Positions 26,971-42,939 are shown, counted from the first letter of the stretch. The stretch: DNA of 64,000 nucleotides from Candidatus Fermentibacteraceae bacterium (GCA_016744855.1 JADGDO010000015.1:1-64000), one strand, 5' to 3'. The notes: generated by a model not told the origin, from the sequence alone. Program-made: numbers and translations.

Positions 26971-28962
26971 CTATCTTTTTATTCTAACATATCGCGGTTC
27001 ATATCGGAGAGCCCTGAAGGGCACACCAGTTCCATCGTAAAACTTTCCAAAGAATTCAACGAACTGCAAACGAGCGGTGTGTATAAAACCGCTGAGCACT
27101 GCCATTCCTATGTTGAACAGATGTCCAGCAATAAGAACGAGAACAGTGAGAATGATGCCGACCACGGGTACGCTTTGAAGCATACCTGCAATATCGTTGA
27201 TAACCGATGCTACAATTGCGCTGGAAAGAGCAAGTGCAAAGAGCCTCGAATAACTGAGAACATCACCCAGCAGGTTAACAATGCCATAACAGGCATAAGC
27301 ACCGAGGCCAACTTTTCCACCGATACCCTCGGCTTCTTTTCCTCCCATTATAAAAATAAGAAGAGCGCCGGCACCGAGCATCCCCAGCAGAATACTGTCC
27401 CATATTGATCCGATAGGATAGAGAGCTCCATTAAGAAGATAATGGTTGAACAACCATGGGAAGAGCCCGAGTAGTGCGAGCATCCAACCGGTTTGATCAA
27501 CAATTGCCGAGAGTCCGTCTCCTGCTCTGAGGCGCTTCTTCAGATTTACAATGATTCCATAGCCGAGTTGAACTAGACCAAATCCCAGGGTCAGGTAAAG
27601 GAACTGCTTGGACAGTGAAAATCCATCTGAAACCCCACGAGTGTACCCTGGAACCAGTTTGTTCAAAGGCATTGCAGCGTCTTGCAGAAAGGTAGGGAGA
27701 CTACTGAACGGCATTCCAAACCAGCCGCCAAGAAGGAATCCCCATAGAATACTGGCAAGTCCTCCATGAAACATCAATCTGAAAAGTCTTGAATTCCCTT
27801 GTCTTTTCTTTGTTAGATACCAGCCAATTGCAGAACCGGCGGCCAGTGTAAGTCCGTAACCGGCGTCACCTATACAGATACCAAAAAACATCACATAAAA
27901 AATTGCCATGTGTGGTGTTGGATCGGGATCTGCGCCCTCTGGTCTGCCGTACATATCGGTGAGCATAAGATAGGGGTCTGCACTTGCTGTCTCGGAAAGA
28001 AAAACGGGAATTATGTCGTCTTCAGTTGTTTCAACGACGGAGACATCCACCTCACCCTGGTCCTCAAGATTTTCTTTAAGGGCAGGAACATCCTTTTCTC
28101 TTGCCCACAAATGAAGCAAAATGGAAGACTCACTAGTTCTTCCGGAAGAAATTGCGTCATCACGCAGAGCTTGAATTCCTGCAGCATCAGAAAGTGTTTT
28201 GAGAAGGGGAAGCTTTTGAACAAGCGTATCTGCCTCTGAAGAGAGTTCCTCTAGCCTGCTTCTGGTTTCTTCAAAACTCTTGGTGAGAATTCTCAATTCC
28301 TCTTCTGGTGTTCTGGAAAAACCGCCAAAATCAGCAGTAACAAAACCAGCTTCAGTTAAACCAGCCAAAACTTCTGTATTGAAATTGTTATGCCAGGCAA
28401 CAACAGCTCTGTAGTCAGGAAGTTCTTCAAGATAGAAAAGCTCCATCTCCTGTTCAAGCTTCCTCAATGCGTCGAAACCTTCTCTTGCGGAAACATGTCC
28501 CGCCTTAACCGAAAGAAGTCCTTCGTGACCGAGTTGATTGAAGCGGAGGGGAAGAGACTTCCACTCCTGAATGAAATCTATCTTACGCTCGATTTCTTCT
28601 GCTTTTGAGTTCAGATTAATCAGTTCATCTGAAATAGCAGCTGTCGAGTGAACTGTTTTTTCGAGTTCCTTGTCCTCATTCAGCATTGAGGCAAGTTCAT
28701 CTACAGTTACTGCAGGAATCGCCTTCTGCTTACCCTTTGAACAATCTCTATCCTGAAGAAAAGGAATGATTTTCTCAAGAGATGTTGTAAGGGGATGAAG
28801 CAAAGACCGTTCACCCTCTTCAATCCTGGATAATGGAGCATCATCAAGAGATGACATATCAATCAGGTGGACATTCCCGGATTTCTCCAGAGTAGAAAGA
28901 ACATCCTTCTTCTTTGAAGAGTGGCAGAGAATCTCAACCTTTACAACACTGTCTCTTGCCAT
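26971..28962 (-). CDS. V-type ATP synthase subunit I
   Basis: Large N-terminal cytoplasmic domain plus C-terminal TM region with FGICIGDAGYGL and LGDVLSYSRLFALALSSAIVA. Confidence 0.95.
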   Translation of the reverse strand: MARDSVVKVEILCHSSKKKDVLSTLEKSGNVHLIDMSSLDDAPLSRIEEGERSLLHPLTTSLEKIIPFLQDRDCSKGKQKAIPAVTVDELASMLNEDKELEKTVHSTAAISDELINLNSKAEEIERKIDFIQEWKSLPLRFNQLGHEGLLSVKAGHVSAREGFDALRKLEQEMELFYLEELPDYRAVVAWHNNFNTEVLAGLTEAGFVTADFGGFSRTPEEELRILTKSFEETRSRLEELSSEADTLVQKLPLLKTLSDAAGIQALRDDAISSGRTSESSILLHLWAREKDVPALKENLEDQGEVDVSVVETTEDDIIPVFLSETASADPYLMLTDMYGRPEGADPDPTPHMAIFYVMFFGICIGDAGYGLTLAAGSAIGWYLTKKRQGNSRLFRLMFHGGLASILWGFLLGGWFGMPFSSLPTFLQDAAMPLNKLVPGYTRGVSDGFSLSKQFLYLTLGFGLVQLGYGIIVNLKKRLRAGDGLSAIVDQTGWMLALLGLFPWLFNHYLLNGALYPIGSIWDSILLGMLGAGALLIFIMGGKEAEGIGGKVGLGAYACYGIVNLLGDVLSYSRLFALALSSAIVASVINDIAGMLQSVPVVGIILTVLVLIAGHLFNIGMAVLSGFIHTARLQFVEFFGKFYDGTGVPFRALRYEPRYVRIKR

Positions 28963-29291
28963 TATTGCTTCTCGCCTTGAATAGCTGAATGGATCAGCTC
29001 AAGAGCTTTTGGTGCAAGCTCCCCGGCCCTGGAATCAAGAGCTGTTTTTCTTTCTTCAAGAATGACTTTCTGCTTCTGCTTGAGTAATTCAAGCTGCTCA
29101 GAGACTTTCTCAAGACCCTTATCTTCATACTTTTTCAGCTCGGAATTGTACTCATTTTCAATATTGGAAACCTGGGCCGGAATACCGGTTCTGATTTTCC
29201 GGGCTTCTCTTGTGGCTTCTTCAACCGTCTCTCTGGCCTTTCCCTCGGCCGAAAGAAGAGAATTCAACCTATTGCTCACAGAGTTCACCAC
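28962..29291 (-). CDS. V-type ATP synthase subunit G/H-like coiled-coil protein
   Basis: 109-aa coiled coil heading the V-ATPase operon. Confidence 0.75.
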   Translation of the reverse strand: MVNSVSNRLNSLLSAEGKARETVEEATREARKIRTGIPAQVSNIENEYNSELKKYEDKGLEKVSEQLELLKQKQKVILEERKTALDSRAGELAPKALELIHSAIQGEKQ

Positions 29292-29458
29292 CCATCTCGT
29301 GTATGCAGCAACTCGGGAAAGAATTCTCGAATGCTGTGTAAGTTGTGGATATCAATCCATAAATCACTCGAAGTATCGTCCATAAACACTTATTACTCTT
29401 TCGTTTAGATCGTTTTCCACAAACATGGCAAGTTATCAACAATTGCCCTGATCTCAAG

Positions 29459-29824
29459 TTACTGCTTCTGTTTAGGCTTTACTTCAGCACCACTCATGCT
29501 GCAATGCCCTTCGAAGAAAACACCCTCCTCAATTGTCAGGGATTTTGTAATAATATCCCCCTCAATACGGGAACCATTCTGAAGCTCAAGCTGCTTTTCT
29601 GCTTTGATCGTTCCGTTTACTGTTCCGCCAATGATTGCATGAGTTACGGAAACGTTGCCCTTTATTCTGCCTTCGTGACCTACGGTCAGAGTACCGGCAA
29701 CATTAACTTCCCCCTCAACAAAACCATCAATGCGGAGACCTCCCTTAATGTTCAGTACTCCATTGATAGAACTGCCGCCGCCAATGGTAGAATTAATAGC
29801 GCTGTAAGAATCATCTCTAGCCAT
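29459..29824 (-). CDS. Bactofilin (polymer-forming cytoskeletal protein)
   Basis: GVLNIKGGLRIDGFVEGEVNVAGTLTVGHEGRIKGNVSVTHAIIGGTVNGTIKAEKQLELQNGSRIEGDIITKSLTIEEGVFFEGHCSM. Confidence 0.95.
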   Translation of the reverse strand: MARDDSYSAINSTIGGGSSINGVLNIKGGLRIDGFVEGEVNVAGTLTVGHEGRIKGNVSVTHAIIGGTVNGTIKAEKQLELQNGSRIEGDIITKSLTIEEGVFFEGHCSMSGAEVKPKQKQ

Positions 29825-29838
29825 AATAAATCCCTCTT

Positions 29839-30192
29839 CTACTCGGGGTCATCCCCGGATATACCAGTTGTTGCCAGATTTTCAATAATTGTTCTAGTGT
29901 CACGTATTTCCTGTAATTCCAGCTCGATACTGTCGAGTCTCCGGTTCAAATCTCTTGCTCCGGTAAGAGAATCAGCAAGAAGACGGTTCTCCTCTCTGAG
30001 CTCTGCGGTTCTTGTAAACTCCGCAGTTCCCACAGAAAGAATTGCTATAGAACCAAGAATAGCAAGAAGAAGAAGCACGGCAATCAAGCGGAAAAGAATC
30101 AGCTTTGTGCCGGATATTATAAATTCTCTTCTACTTCGAGCAGCATCATGCGGTATTATGTTAACCGTAAAGCTATTATCTCTTTGAGCCAA
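29839..30192 (-). CDS. Single-TM coiled-coil protein resembling the N-terminus of bactofilin-linked M23 peptidases
   Basis: SFTVNIIPHDAARSRREFIISGTKLILFRLIAVLLLLAILG...coiled coil; no LytM domain. Confidence 0.65.
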   Translation of the reverse strand: MAQRDNSFTVNIIPHDAARSRREFIISGTKLILFRLIAVLLLLAILGSIAILSVGTAEFTRTAELREENRLLADSLTGARDLNRRLDSIELELQEIRDTRTIIENLATTGISGDDPE

Positions 30193-30272
30193 ATCATCCC
30201 CCAGTTTACGCCATAATAAGTGCTAACCTAAAACCGAACTTTCCCGGGGTCAAACGACTAAATATGACTCAT

Positions 30273-31262
30273 CTACAGGGCTGAGAGCATCTGTTGTATC
30301 TGATCTCTTTGAAGTTTTCTACCGAGGCACGCCATAAGGAAAAGTCTTATTTTATTCCCTGCCATATCTCCGGCAAAAAGAACTCCTCTTCGTTTGAGGT
30401 CTACTCCCCCTCCTGGATAGGCGTACACATCAAGCACACGACCCTCGTGACATCTACTGGTGAGAATAACGACAACCCCGGATTTAACAGCTCTCTCCAT
30501 GGCGTCAGCCGTCGCTGGGTGAACATTTCCCCGACCGAATGCCTCGACGACTATGCCTTTGTAATCAGCTTCAACAAGAAAGTCTATTAAGTCGTGTCCA
30601 AATCCGGCAGCTGTTCTAACAAGACCTACACGCTCTTCAAGGACCAAAGACCCCTGATCAGGCAGATTAACTCTCCAAATAGGCCGCCTGTGGTAGATAA
30701 CTCTGTCATCATCAACAAAACCCAGAGGGCCATAGCCGGGAGAATCAAAACTACTGACATTAGAAGTGCAGGTTTTTGTAACCCTTCCCGCAGCATGAAT
30801 TTCATCATTGAGAACAACAGTAACTCCCAGATTCTGTGTTTCGGTACAGGCCACCCTCACGGCACTTCTGATGTTTCGCGGACCGTCAACACCGAGTTCG
30901 CTACTGCTCCGCATTGCTGCGGTAAAAACGACAGGCAAAAAGCCTTCAAGATGTAAATCTGCCATGAAAGCTGTTTCCTCTAGAGTATCTGTTCCATGGG
31001 TAACAACAACTCCGTCATACTCTCTTGAAAGTTCAAGTTTTCTCAGTTCATTAGCAATATCAGCCATGATGGAAGGTGTTATGTGGGGGCTGGGAAGGCT
31101 GAGATACTTCTGTATAGAAACATCTGCACCCGGTAATGCTTGAATTCCGCTAACATCCATTCCGGAAACAGAACCTATAGTAATTCCGCCATTTCCAGGC
31201 AGCATTTCAATGGTTCCTCCAGTGGAGAGAACCAGTATTTTCTTCATTTTACTCCTGTTCAA
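30273..31262 (-). CDS. L-asparaginase type I-like
   Basis: VLSTGGTIEM, VVTHGTDTLEETAFMADL, FTAAMRSSSELGVDGPRNI. Confidence 0.93.
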   Translation of the reverse strand: MNRSKMKKILVLSTGGTIEMLPGNGGITIGSVSGMDVSGIQALPGADVSIQKYLSLPSPHITPSIMADIANELRKLELSREYDGVVVTHGTDTLEETAFMADLHLEGFLPVVFTAAMRSSSELGVDGPRNIRSAVRVACTETQNLGVTVVLNDEIHAAGRVTKTCTSNVSSFDSPGYGPLGFVDDDRVIYHRRPIWRVNLPDQGSLVLEERVGLVRTAAGFGHDLIDFLVEADYKGIVVEAFGRGNVHPATADAMERAVKSGVVVILTSRCHEGRVLDVYAYPGGGVDLKRRGVLFAGDMAGNKIRLFLMACLGRKLQRDQIQQMLSAL

Positions 31263-34200
31263 CCATTGCAGGCAAAGCTTGAAGATACCTTTTCAACTCA
31301 GATGGCTCTTCCGAATAAGGTTTTGCGTCGCGCAAAAAACCTCTTCTTGCGCCGTGAATATCAAGTAACCTCATAAGCTCAGCATCTGTACCGGCCGCCT
31401 GAAGGAGTAATTGATTTTCCTCTAGAAGCTGAAGAAGTCCTTCTCTGGCGGGATCTATAGTCCATCTTAAAATGATAGCGACTGAATCTGCATTATCACG
31501 ATACTTCTTGCGCATGTCTGCGCTTATCTCACCAGCTTCTGTTGCGCTGACAATGCCGCTTCCGTACTTGATTCTTCTGAAAATATCTTTTACCAGGTCG
31601 GATGTTTCAGATATCTCTGATACGGGTTTATGGGAACAGGACCCGACTCCACTGAAAATCCATGATTCCATAAGTCCATCGGCAATTCTGGATTTCTCGA
31701 AGTCTGACTGAATCTCCAGCAGTGCTTTTTCTACTGTGATAAAAAACGTAGCGTAGTTCCTCATGAACTTAATCTTACCGCCGACTCTCTCCTCGAGAGA
31801 TAGTCTTTCCTGTAGAATGTCTGTCAGGATTCTACTGTCATTCATACCAAGTACAAGAAGGTCAAGTCTCTCTGCCGAATTTCTTTTCCATAGAGGAAGA
31901 AGAAACTTCCTCTCCATAAGTTCAAATGCATTTTCTGGCCCCGTGGCATGTCGCAAGCTCTCTTGCAGGGTGGAAAGAAAACTGTCAGCACTACCGTAAC
32001 CCAGAAACTCCATTGCGTCCGCTGCGGTTTCAGCAATTTGGGCTGCCAGCTCTGACTGATCCCCTGATATCAGAACAATATCTATTGAGCAGTTTAACAG
32101 AAGTGGCAAAGCAGCCTGTCTCCATGCATGAAAAATATCCTGCTCCATAAATCCATCAATGGATTCAAGATAGGTAAACAGCTCGGGATCATCTCCAAGA
32201 GTAGATACATCCCCTTTGAAACAGTCAAGAAGTGTCACTCCTCCGGAGAGTGCGATCAGTTCCTCCATCATTTTTCTGTTCCAACTAAGCGACAAATTTC
32301 CTGCTCCGGAAATACCAGCCTTCTCTATTCTTTTGGATAAATAACCAGCTGTATCCAGAATGGCTTCTTTCGTCTGGCTTCCCGAAGAGCTTGTAAGAGC
32401 AGAAACAGCGCTGTAAAGTTTCATTCTTGCTGTGTCTTCTCTTATCTTAAGAGTATTCCACTCCTGCCTTCTCTGGTTGGACCATTTCTGTGAAATGCCG
32501 AGCGGTGGTGGTGTCTTCTGTGACAACCAGGAGCCGAGAACCGAAACACAGTCTTGTTGAATCTCAAAATCGAGTCTTGTTACAAGGTATTTCGCAAAAT
32601 CTTCTCCCGCTGCCATACCACCGACACTTCTGGAAAACTCGTCTGCAATTTCATAAAGGAAAGCGGGCAAAGAATCTGCTTCTCTACTGAAAAGATAAAT
32701 GGAGTCTGGTAGAATTGATGAAAAAAATGTTAATGCCGTTCCTCCGGGATTAACGATCCTTGCGTTTGTCTTCAGACTGCTCCCATCAGGGATTAGTCGT
32801 GTAAGAAGATTTTCGATTGTCTCTCTGTTAACCCAGTCAAGTGAAGATGAGTTGTCGACGGTGGCTCTCAATATTTTGCCAACACCGTTAACAACAAAGT
32901 CATTAAAGAGAGAGTCGCCCTTCTCTTCCCAAACAGCAAGCCTGCTGAATCTGTCGCAAATTGATTGAATTCCAGAAATGAGCTGGCCTGTTTTCTCTCC
33001 CTCCAGCCCTGGAACCGCAAGAAGATCTACGATTAAGCCATCAACAACCTCGACTCTTCCACCGGCCCTAAACACCTTTTTGAAAACCCTGTGCTCAATC
33101 TCTCTAAGTGTGTCGATAGCGCCAGATGAATTGTAGCCGCTTACAGCAAAAGCAAGGCAATCCTCAAAAACAGGATCATCAGGATGCACTTCTGTAAGCA
33201 ATCTGGTAACAACATTTTCCAGATATCGGTTTCTGTTGTTTACATCGTTGATCTGGCTGATAAATTCTTGAACTTTTTCCTGTGCCTTCATATCAAAGGT
33301 TAGAAGGGTTTCAACCCAGAGAGGAGCAAGCCCTGAAAGCGCTTTTGTTCGATCTGCTGGAGGAAGAATATCCAGAAGTCTTCCCGTGATTACAATACGG
33401 GACAAGTTCTCTTTGATACTCGCGTCATCAGAAGAAGCCCTGAGCAGGAGAGAAGTAGCAGATAGAATACTGGAATGTGTTACATCGCTCATAGTAAAAG
33501 CATTTTCCAGTTCGGTTACGGCCCACACTGTTAGAGAACGATCAAGTTCTGTCAATACTCTGTGAAATGCTTTCAGAGATGTTCTATCATAAGCAGTGCT
33601 GGTTGGGAAAATTCTGGAAACAATGCTGTAAAATCTCACAATGACCGCTGGCTTAAGTCTTCTCTCTTCCGGTGTTTTCGAAACAAGTCCACCAACAAAT
33701 TCAAGGACCCTCCTGCTTAATTCATAACTGTCCGCACTAAGGAAAAGCAGAATTGTTGCAAAAGAAATACCTCCCGGTACACTGTTTAGAAAAATAGCTA
33801 CAGAATAACCAAGTTCTGACTGGTTACTTTCTGTTATTCCGTGAGAAATCGCCTCAACCGCAAGGTCCAGCTTTATCTGGTGATCAATAAGTGGAACAAC
33901 TTCGGGATAAAGAAGAAAACTCTGTTCGATCCTTTTCCTGGAAGTAGTTTTAAAGAGACTCATCGCTCTGTGAATGCGTTCTCTAGAAAGAAGAGAATCA
34001 ATTCCGCCGGTCTCTTCAATTCCACGTAGAAGACCTGCCAAAAAGCGAATAGAACTCATGGGTACCAATCTTCCGCTTAACCTGCCCTGAATACGGCTTC
34101 CCTTCTGAGAAATAATCTTCCAAAGCTGATCATGATCCTGCTTCTCCAGAAGCCACCCTGTCTCCATAGTGAAGTCCAGAAGAGAAGAAGCTTCCTCCGG

Positions 34201-34820
34201 ATTCAGATCCAGTGTGTTAACCTCCAACAGGAAATTTTTAATCGCTACAAAGAGTTTTTCTCCACCAGCAACCGCTCTTACACAAACAAAAGCAAACCTG
34301 TCTGGAAATTTGTCAGCCAGCTCGAGAAGAATAGAAATATCCTTAACATTTTGTATCTGGTTTGAAGCTAAAACTTTGTACCAGCACGCCAGAGAAAAGG
34401 ATAAATCCATCTGAAAATCCTTTTTGCCCTGAAGCTCTACAAGACGAAAGAAACCCGTAACAGAAGTGGCCATAATTCTGTCGTTAAGATTGTGGCAAAC
34501 AGTAAACCACTTCTCGGCAATAACATCATCTATGGCGAGGGGTGTTTTCATGGTTGACATCTCATTGTACAGATTTTCAGCATCAGATCTCTTCATCATT
34601 GAAATAAGGGAGGCAAGAGCGGAGACTGACTGACCGAGATGTCGTGAAATGTCGAGTCGTTTAACAGATGCAGTGAGTTTTGGAACTGTTTTCAAATGAA
34701 CAGAGCCCGGATCGGGAAAATCCGGCACATTCACATAGGGTGACTGTGCCGGTATCCGCTCAAGCTTTTTCACTTTAAGCCAGACTTTTACCCGTCTATT
34801 AAGCTCTTCCTGTAAGGGCA

Positions 34821-34821
<1 letters not shown>
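31249..34821 (-). CDS. Large (1190 aa) uncharacterised, apparently cytoplasmic helical protein
   Basis: Long ORF; start codon overlaps the gyrA stop (ATGA); no signal peptide or recognisable motif. Confidence 0.85.
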
Positions 34822-39553
<4,732 letters not shown>

Positions 39554-39558
39554 TATTA

Positions 39559-40677
39559 TTAAACAGTATCAGGAAGTCTTACCGGCATAACAAGAGTGAG
39601 ATAGTCTGTGCCTTCTTCCTGTATCTCTTCCGTAATAATAACAGCTGTGCTGCTGTCATGAAGATGAAAGAGAACATTTTCACTATTCATGTTTCTTAAA
39701 ATATCCATAATAAGGTTGCCGTTAAAAGCAATCTGAAGAGGATCTTTATCGTAAGTAGCTTCTACATCCTCCCGAGCTTCTCCTGCATCTGTATTTTCGG
39801 CTTGAAGAATAACCCTGTTATGCTCAACAGTAAACATAATCTGATGAGTTGCCGGGTTTGCAATGATGCGCATCCTCTTAAGGGCAGAAAAAATATCTTC
39901 TCTGTTAACTTTGAGAATATCGTTATTACCCTGTGGTATTACCTTTTCATAGGGTGGGTATGGGCCTTCTATCATTCTGCTGTAAATGCTTGTGTCGTCT
40001 ACATGAAAACTAATTTGTGTTCCCTGTGAAGAGATGAAAACGGGTTGTTCAGAAGACAACTTTAAAAGAAGATTAAGAGCTTTTGGAGCAAGAATAGCCT
40101 CAATCTCTGAATCTCCTGTAATTTCTGACATTTTTACTTTTGCCAACCTGTGACCGTCTGTAGCAACCATCTCAAGGCTTTCTGAATTCAATTTCCAGAA
40201 AAGACCAGTTAAAGATGCTCTGATCTCGCTTGCACCGGCGACAGCATATGCAGTTTTCTTAATGGCCTTGTTTACAAGGTTAAGAGGAAGACCAATTTTG
40301 TCTGAATCGGATACAGACGAAGGAAGGGATGGGTAACTGTCTCTGCTGCTGCAAGGAAGAGTGAAAGAACTTTTTTCACAACTGATTGACGTTCTTGAGC
40401 CCGTTGTAGAAATACTGACATCTGAGCCAGACAACTCACGAACAATTTCAAGAAGTTTCTTTCCAGGAAGGGCAACAGCTCCCTGCGATGATATGGTAGC
40501 AGGTATCAAAGTAACAACAGTTGTATCAAGGTCTGTTGCTGCCAACCTTAACTGATCACCGTCTGTCTCAAGAAGAATGTTAGAAAGGGAAGGAAGACTT
40601 GTCTTAGGGGGAAGAGCAGAGGCAACAGCATTCAAACCATTAAGGAACGTTTTGTGATCAACTAGGAATTTAACCAT
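39559..40677 (-). CDS. dnaN: DNA polymerase III beta subunit
   Basis: Sliding clamp features: VNAVASALPPKTSLPSLSNILLET...MIEGPYPPYEKVIP...YLTLVMPVRL. Confidence 0.95.
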   Translation of the reverse strand: MVKFLVDHKTFLNGLNAVASALPPKTSLPSLSNILLETDGDQLRLAATDLDTTVVTLIPATISSQGAVALPGKKLLEIVRELSGSDVSISTTGSRTSISCEKSSFTLPCSSRDSYPSLPSSVSDSDKIGLPLNLVNKAIKKTAYAVAGASEIRASLTGLFWKLNSESLEMVATDGHRLAKVKMSEITGDSEIEAILAPKALNLLLKLSSEQPVFISSQGTQISFHVDDTSIYSRMIEGPYPPYEKVIPQGNNDILKVNREDIFSALKRMRIIANPATHQIMFTVEHNRVILQAENTDAGEAREDVEATYDKDPLQIAFNGNLIMDILRNMNSENVLFHLHDSSTAVIITEEIQEEGTDYLTLVMPVRLPDTV

Positions 40678-40888
40678 CAGAAGTCCTCCACAAAGTCAGT
40701 ATATAAAATTCTTAAACACACAAATACAGTAATAGTAATTATACTCCCGATACTGTTCAAAAGTAACCCTTGAATCTAGTGAATGGGCTTATTGTTTGTT
40801 GAAAAACTGTTGAAAACAAAATAGCAAAACATTAGTTTTCAACAGACCCCGCAGGAGAAAGAGATATGAAGAGAGAATGCACAGAGAA
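40678..40888. promoter_or_regulatory. Candidate oriC / dnaA-dnaN intergenic element with TTTTCAACA repeats
   Basis: AT-rich, with TTTTCAACA/TGTTGAAAA at 40797-40805, 40808-40816 and 40836-40844. Confidence 0.45.
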
Positions 40889-42226
40889 CTAACCAAGCAA
40901 CGACTCTCTTATATCGAGAATTTTCCTTTTAAAAAAGGAATCATCTGCCATCATACTGTTCACCCTCTTAATTGCATTAAGAACAGTAGAGTGATCTCTT
41001 CCGAAAAAGGCTCCAATTTCTTCAAGAGAAAGATTGGTAAGGTCTCTGAGAAGAAACATGGACACTTGTCTAGGTACTAGAATTTCCCTTTTCCGAAGTT
41101 TTCCACGGAGTGCATTGGGATTTACGCCAAAGAAATCACCAACTGCAGAGGTAATTGTTGTGGGATTAAGTCTTCTCGATGAAGCACCGAGATATTCAGT
41201 GATGATAGAACGAACATTTTCAAGAGAAAGATCTATATTTTGAATTCTTATGTTCGCAGCCAGAAGGTTAACAGCACCCTCAAGTTGCCTAACGTTTGCT
41301 TTGACTGTTTCCGCAAGATAGAAAACGATGTCATTATCAAGGCGGATATTTTCATCCTTGAGTTTCTGGTTGAGAATGGCAAGCCTGGTCTCCAGTTCCG
41401 GGGGTTTGATATCTACAACCATACCCGACTGAAATCTCGAGATAAGGCGTTCTTCAAGCGGTTCAATTTCATGTGGAGGCCTGTCAGATGTTAGGATGAT
41501 TTGTCTGCCTCTTAGATACAGATCATTGAATAGGTGGAAAAACAAATCCTGTGTGCTTTCCTTCCCCGCCAGAAATTGAACATCATCCATAATAAGATAG
41601 TGGGAGTTACGAAATCTATCTTTGAAGATTTCCATATCCCTGGATCGGTTTTTGTTTGGATTCAGTGCTCTCACATAACTCGTGAGGAATTCTTCACTGG
41701 AGATATAGCAAAATGTTTTATCAGGGTGATGATCTTTTATGTGATGTGCAATTGCTTGAATAAGGTGTGTTTTACCCAATCCCACCCCACCATAAATGAA
41801 AAGAGGGTTTGTAGAGGAGTGTCCCATTTCGTATGCCACCGAGTGTGCAGTAGCAAACGCCAACCTATTGTTTGGTCCCTGAATAAAGCGATCAAAAACA
41901 TATCCCGGCTTTAGAAAATTTGAAAATAACTCGTGACGCGATGAATTGTTTACCCTGCCAATAGAGAGAGTTTCGGGAGCATGAGTAAAAACAACAGTTA
42001 CTTTTTCATCACCCGTAACTTCTCGCAGAAGCTCTTCAAGATTGTCCTTGTAATTGTGTGTTACAAAATTTGCACGTATCTCGGAATCGAGGCCGATTGT
42101 GAAAACCCCTTGATCATATGAGCGAAAAGATGCGTTTGATAACCAGGAATTATATTTAGCAGAACCCATTAGCTTCTTCGCCCGTTCCAGGCAAAGACCA
42201 AAGACATCTTCAGGATGGAAGTGCAT
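40889..42226 (-). CDS. dnaA: Chromosomal replication initiator protein DnaA
   Basis: NPLFIYGGVGLGKTHLIQAIAHH, LIMDDVQFLAGKESTQDLFFHLFNDL, FFGRDHSTVLNAIKRV. The start MHFHPEDVF has a GGAGAG SD; the ORF track start is 42316. Confidence 0.97.
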   Translation of the reverse strand: MHFHPEDVFGLCLERAKKLMGSAKYNSWLSNASFRSYDQGVFTIGLDSEIRANFVTHNYKDNLEELLREVTGDEKVTVVFTHAPETLSIGRVNNSSRHELFSNFLKPGYVFDRFIQGPNNRLAFATAHSVAYEMGHSSTNPLFIYGGVGLGKTHLIQAIAHHIKDHHPDKTFCYISSEEFLTSYVRALNPNKNRSRDMEIFKDRFRNSHYLIMDDVQFLAGKESTQDLFFHLFNDLYLRGRQIILTSDRPPHEIEPLEERLISRFQSGMVVDIKPPELETRLAILNQKLKDENIRLDNDIVFYLAETVKANVRQLEGAVNLLAANIRIQNIDLSLENVRSIITEYLGASSRRLNPTTITSAVGDFFGVNPNALRGKLRKREILVPRQVSMFLLRDLTNLSLEEIGAFFGRDHSTVLNAIKRVNSMMADDSFFKRKILDIRESLLG

Positions 42227-42462
42227 CTGTAACTCTCCGAATCGAATAGTGATTAATTTAAACAGAAAAGTAACACATAATATCGAAAAGTTCAAGAAAA
42301 ACAAAGCCCGCAGCAAATTTCATTACAGAACTTGACAACTGGACAGTATTTAGATAGCTTTCCGCTTCAAGTATATATGATGTTTAGGAGTAACTTGTGA
42401 ACACGAGTGATTGTTTTTAAGAAACATAGCTGGATTCACGGATGGAAATTTAGAGGAAGATT

Positions 42463-42597
42463 ATGAAAAGAACGTTTCAGCCCAGTAATATTTCGAGAAA
42501 AAGAACCCACGGTTTTAGAGCCCGTATGGCTACAAAGGGCGGAAGAAAAGTACTTAACGCTAGAAGACGCAAGGGCCGCAAGCGTCTTATACCGTAG
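42463..42597 (+). CDS. rpmH: 50S ribosomal protein L34
   Basis: [53 protein letters not shown]. Too short for the ORF track. Confidence 0.97.
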   Translation: MKRTFQPSNISRKRTHGFRARMATKGGRKVLNARRRKGRKRLIP

Positions 42598-42600
42598 CTC

Positions 42601-42939
42601 TTGAAAAAAAACTGTTTTAAAAGCATCAAGTTTGGCTGGCAATTCAGAAAGCTCTTAAGGCAGGGTTACAGATTTAACGGTGAAGTTTTAAGAGCAAGGT
42701 ATCACAAGAATACCCTAGGCCGTATACGCCTGGGGTTTTCTGTTTCTGCGAAAACAGGAAATTCTGTCAAAAGAAACCTTTTCAAGAGACGATTGAGACA
42801 GTATTCAGTAGAGAAAATAGTAGTCAGAGGGTTTGATGCTGTAATTTTCCCTACTGTTCCACTTAAGGATACAAACTGGAAAAAAATGCTTGCCGATATG
42901 GATAACCTGGTTAAGCATGCGGAGAACAAGCTGAAGTGA
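42601..42939 (+). CDS. rnpA: Ribonuclease P protein component
   Basis: GKSVKRN-like [15 protein letters not shown]; position after rpmH. Confidence 0.92.
   Translation: MKKNCFKSIKFGWQFRKLLRQGYRFNGEVLRARYHKNTLGRIRLGFSVSAKTGNSVKRNLFKRRLRQYSVEKIVVRGFDAVIFPTVPLKDTNWKKMLADMDNLVKHAENKLK

Noticed and set aside
29504-30187. 227-aa + strand ORF
   Set aside because: Antisense to the bactofilin and coiled-coil genes.
42332-42360. rpmH promoter TTGACA-N17-TAGCTT in the dnaA-rpmH gap
   Set aside because: The -35 is perfect but the -10 is only 3/6; too weak to list as a feature.
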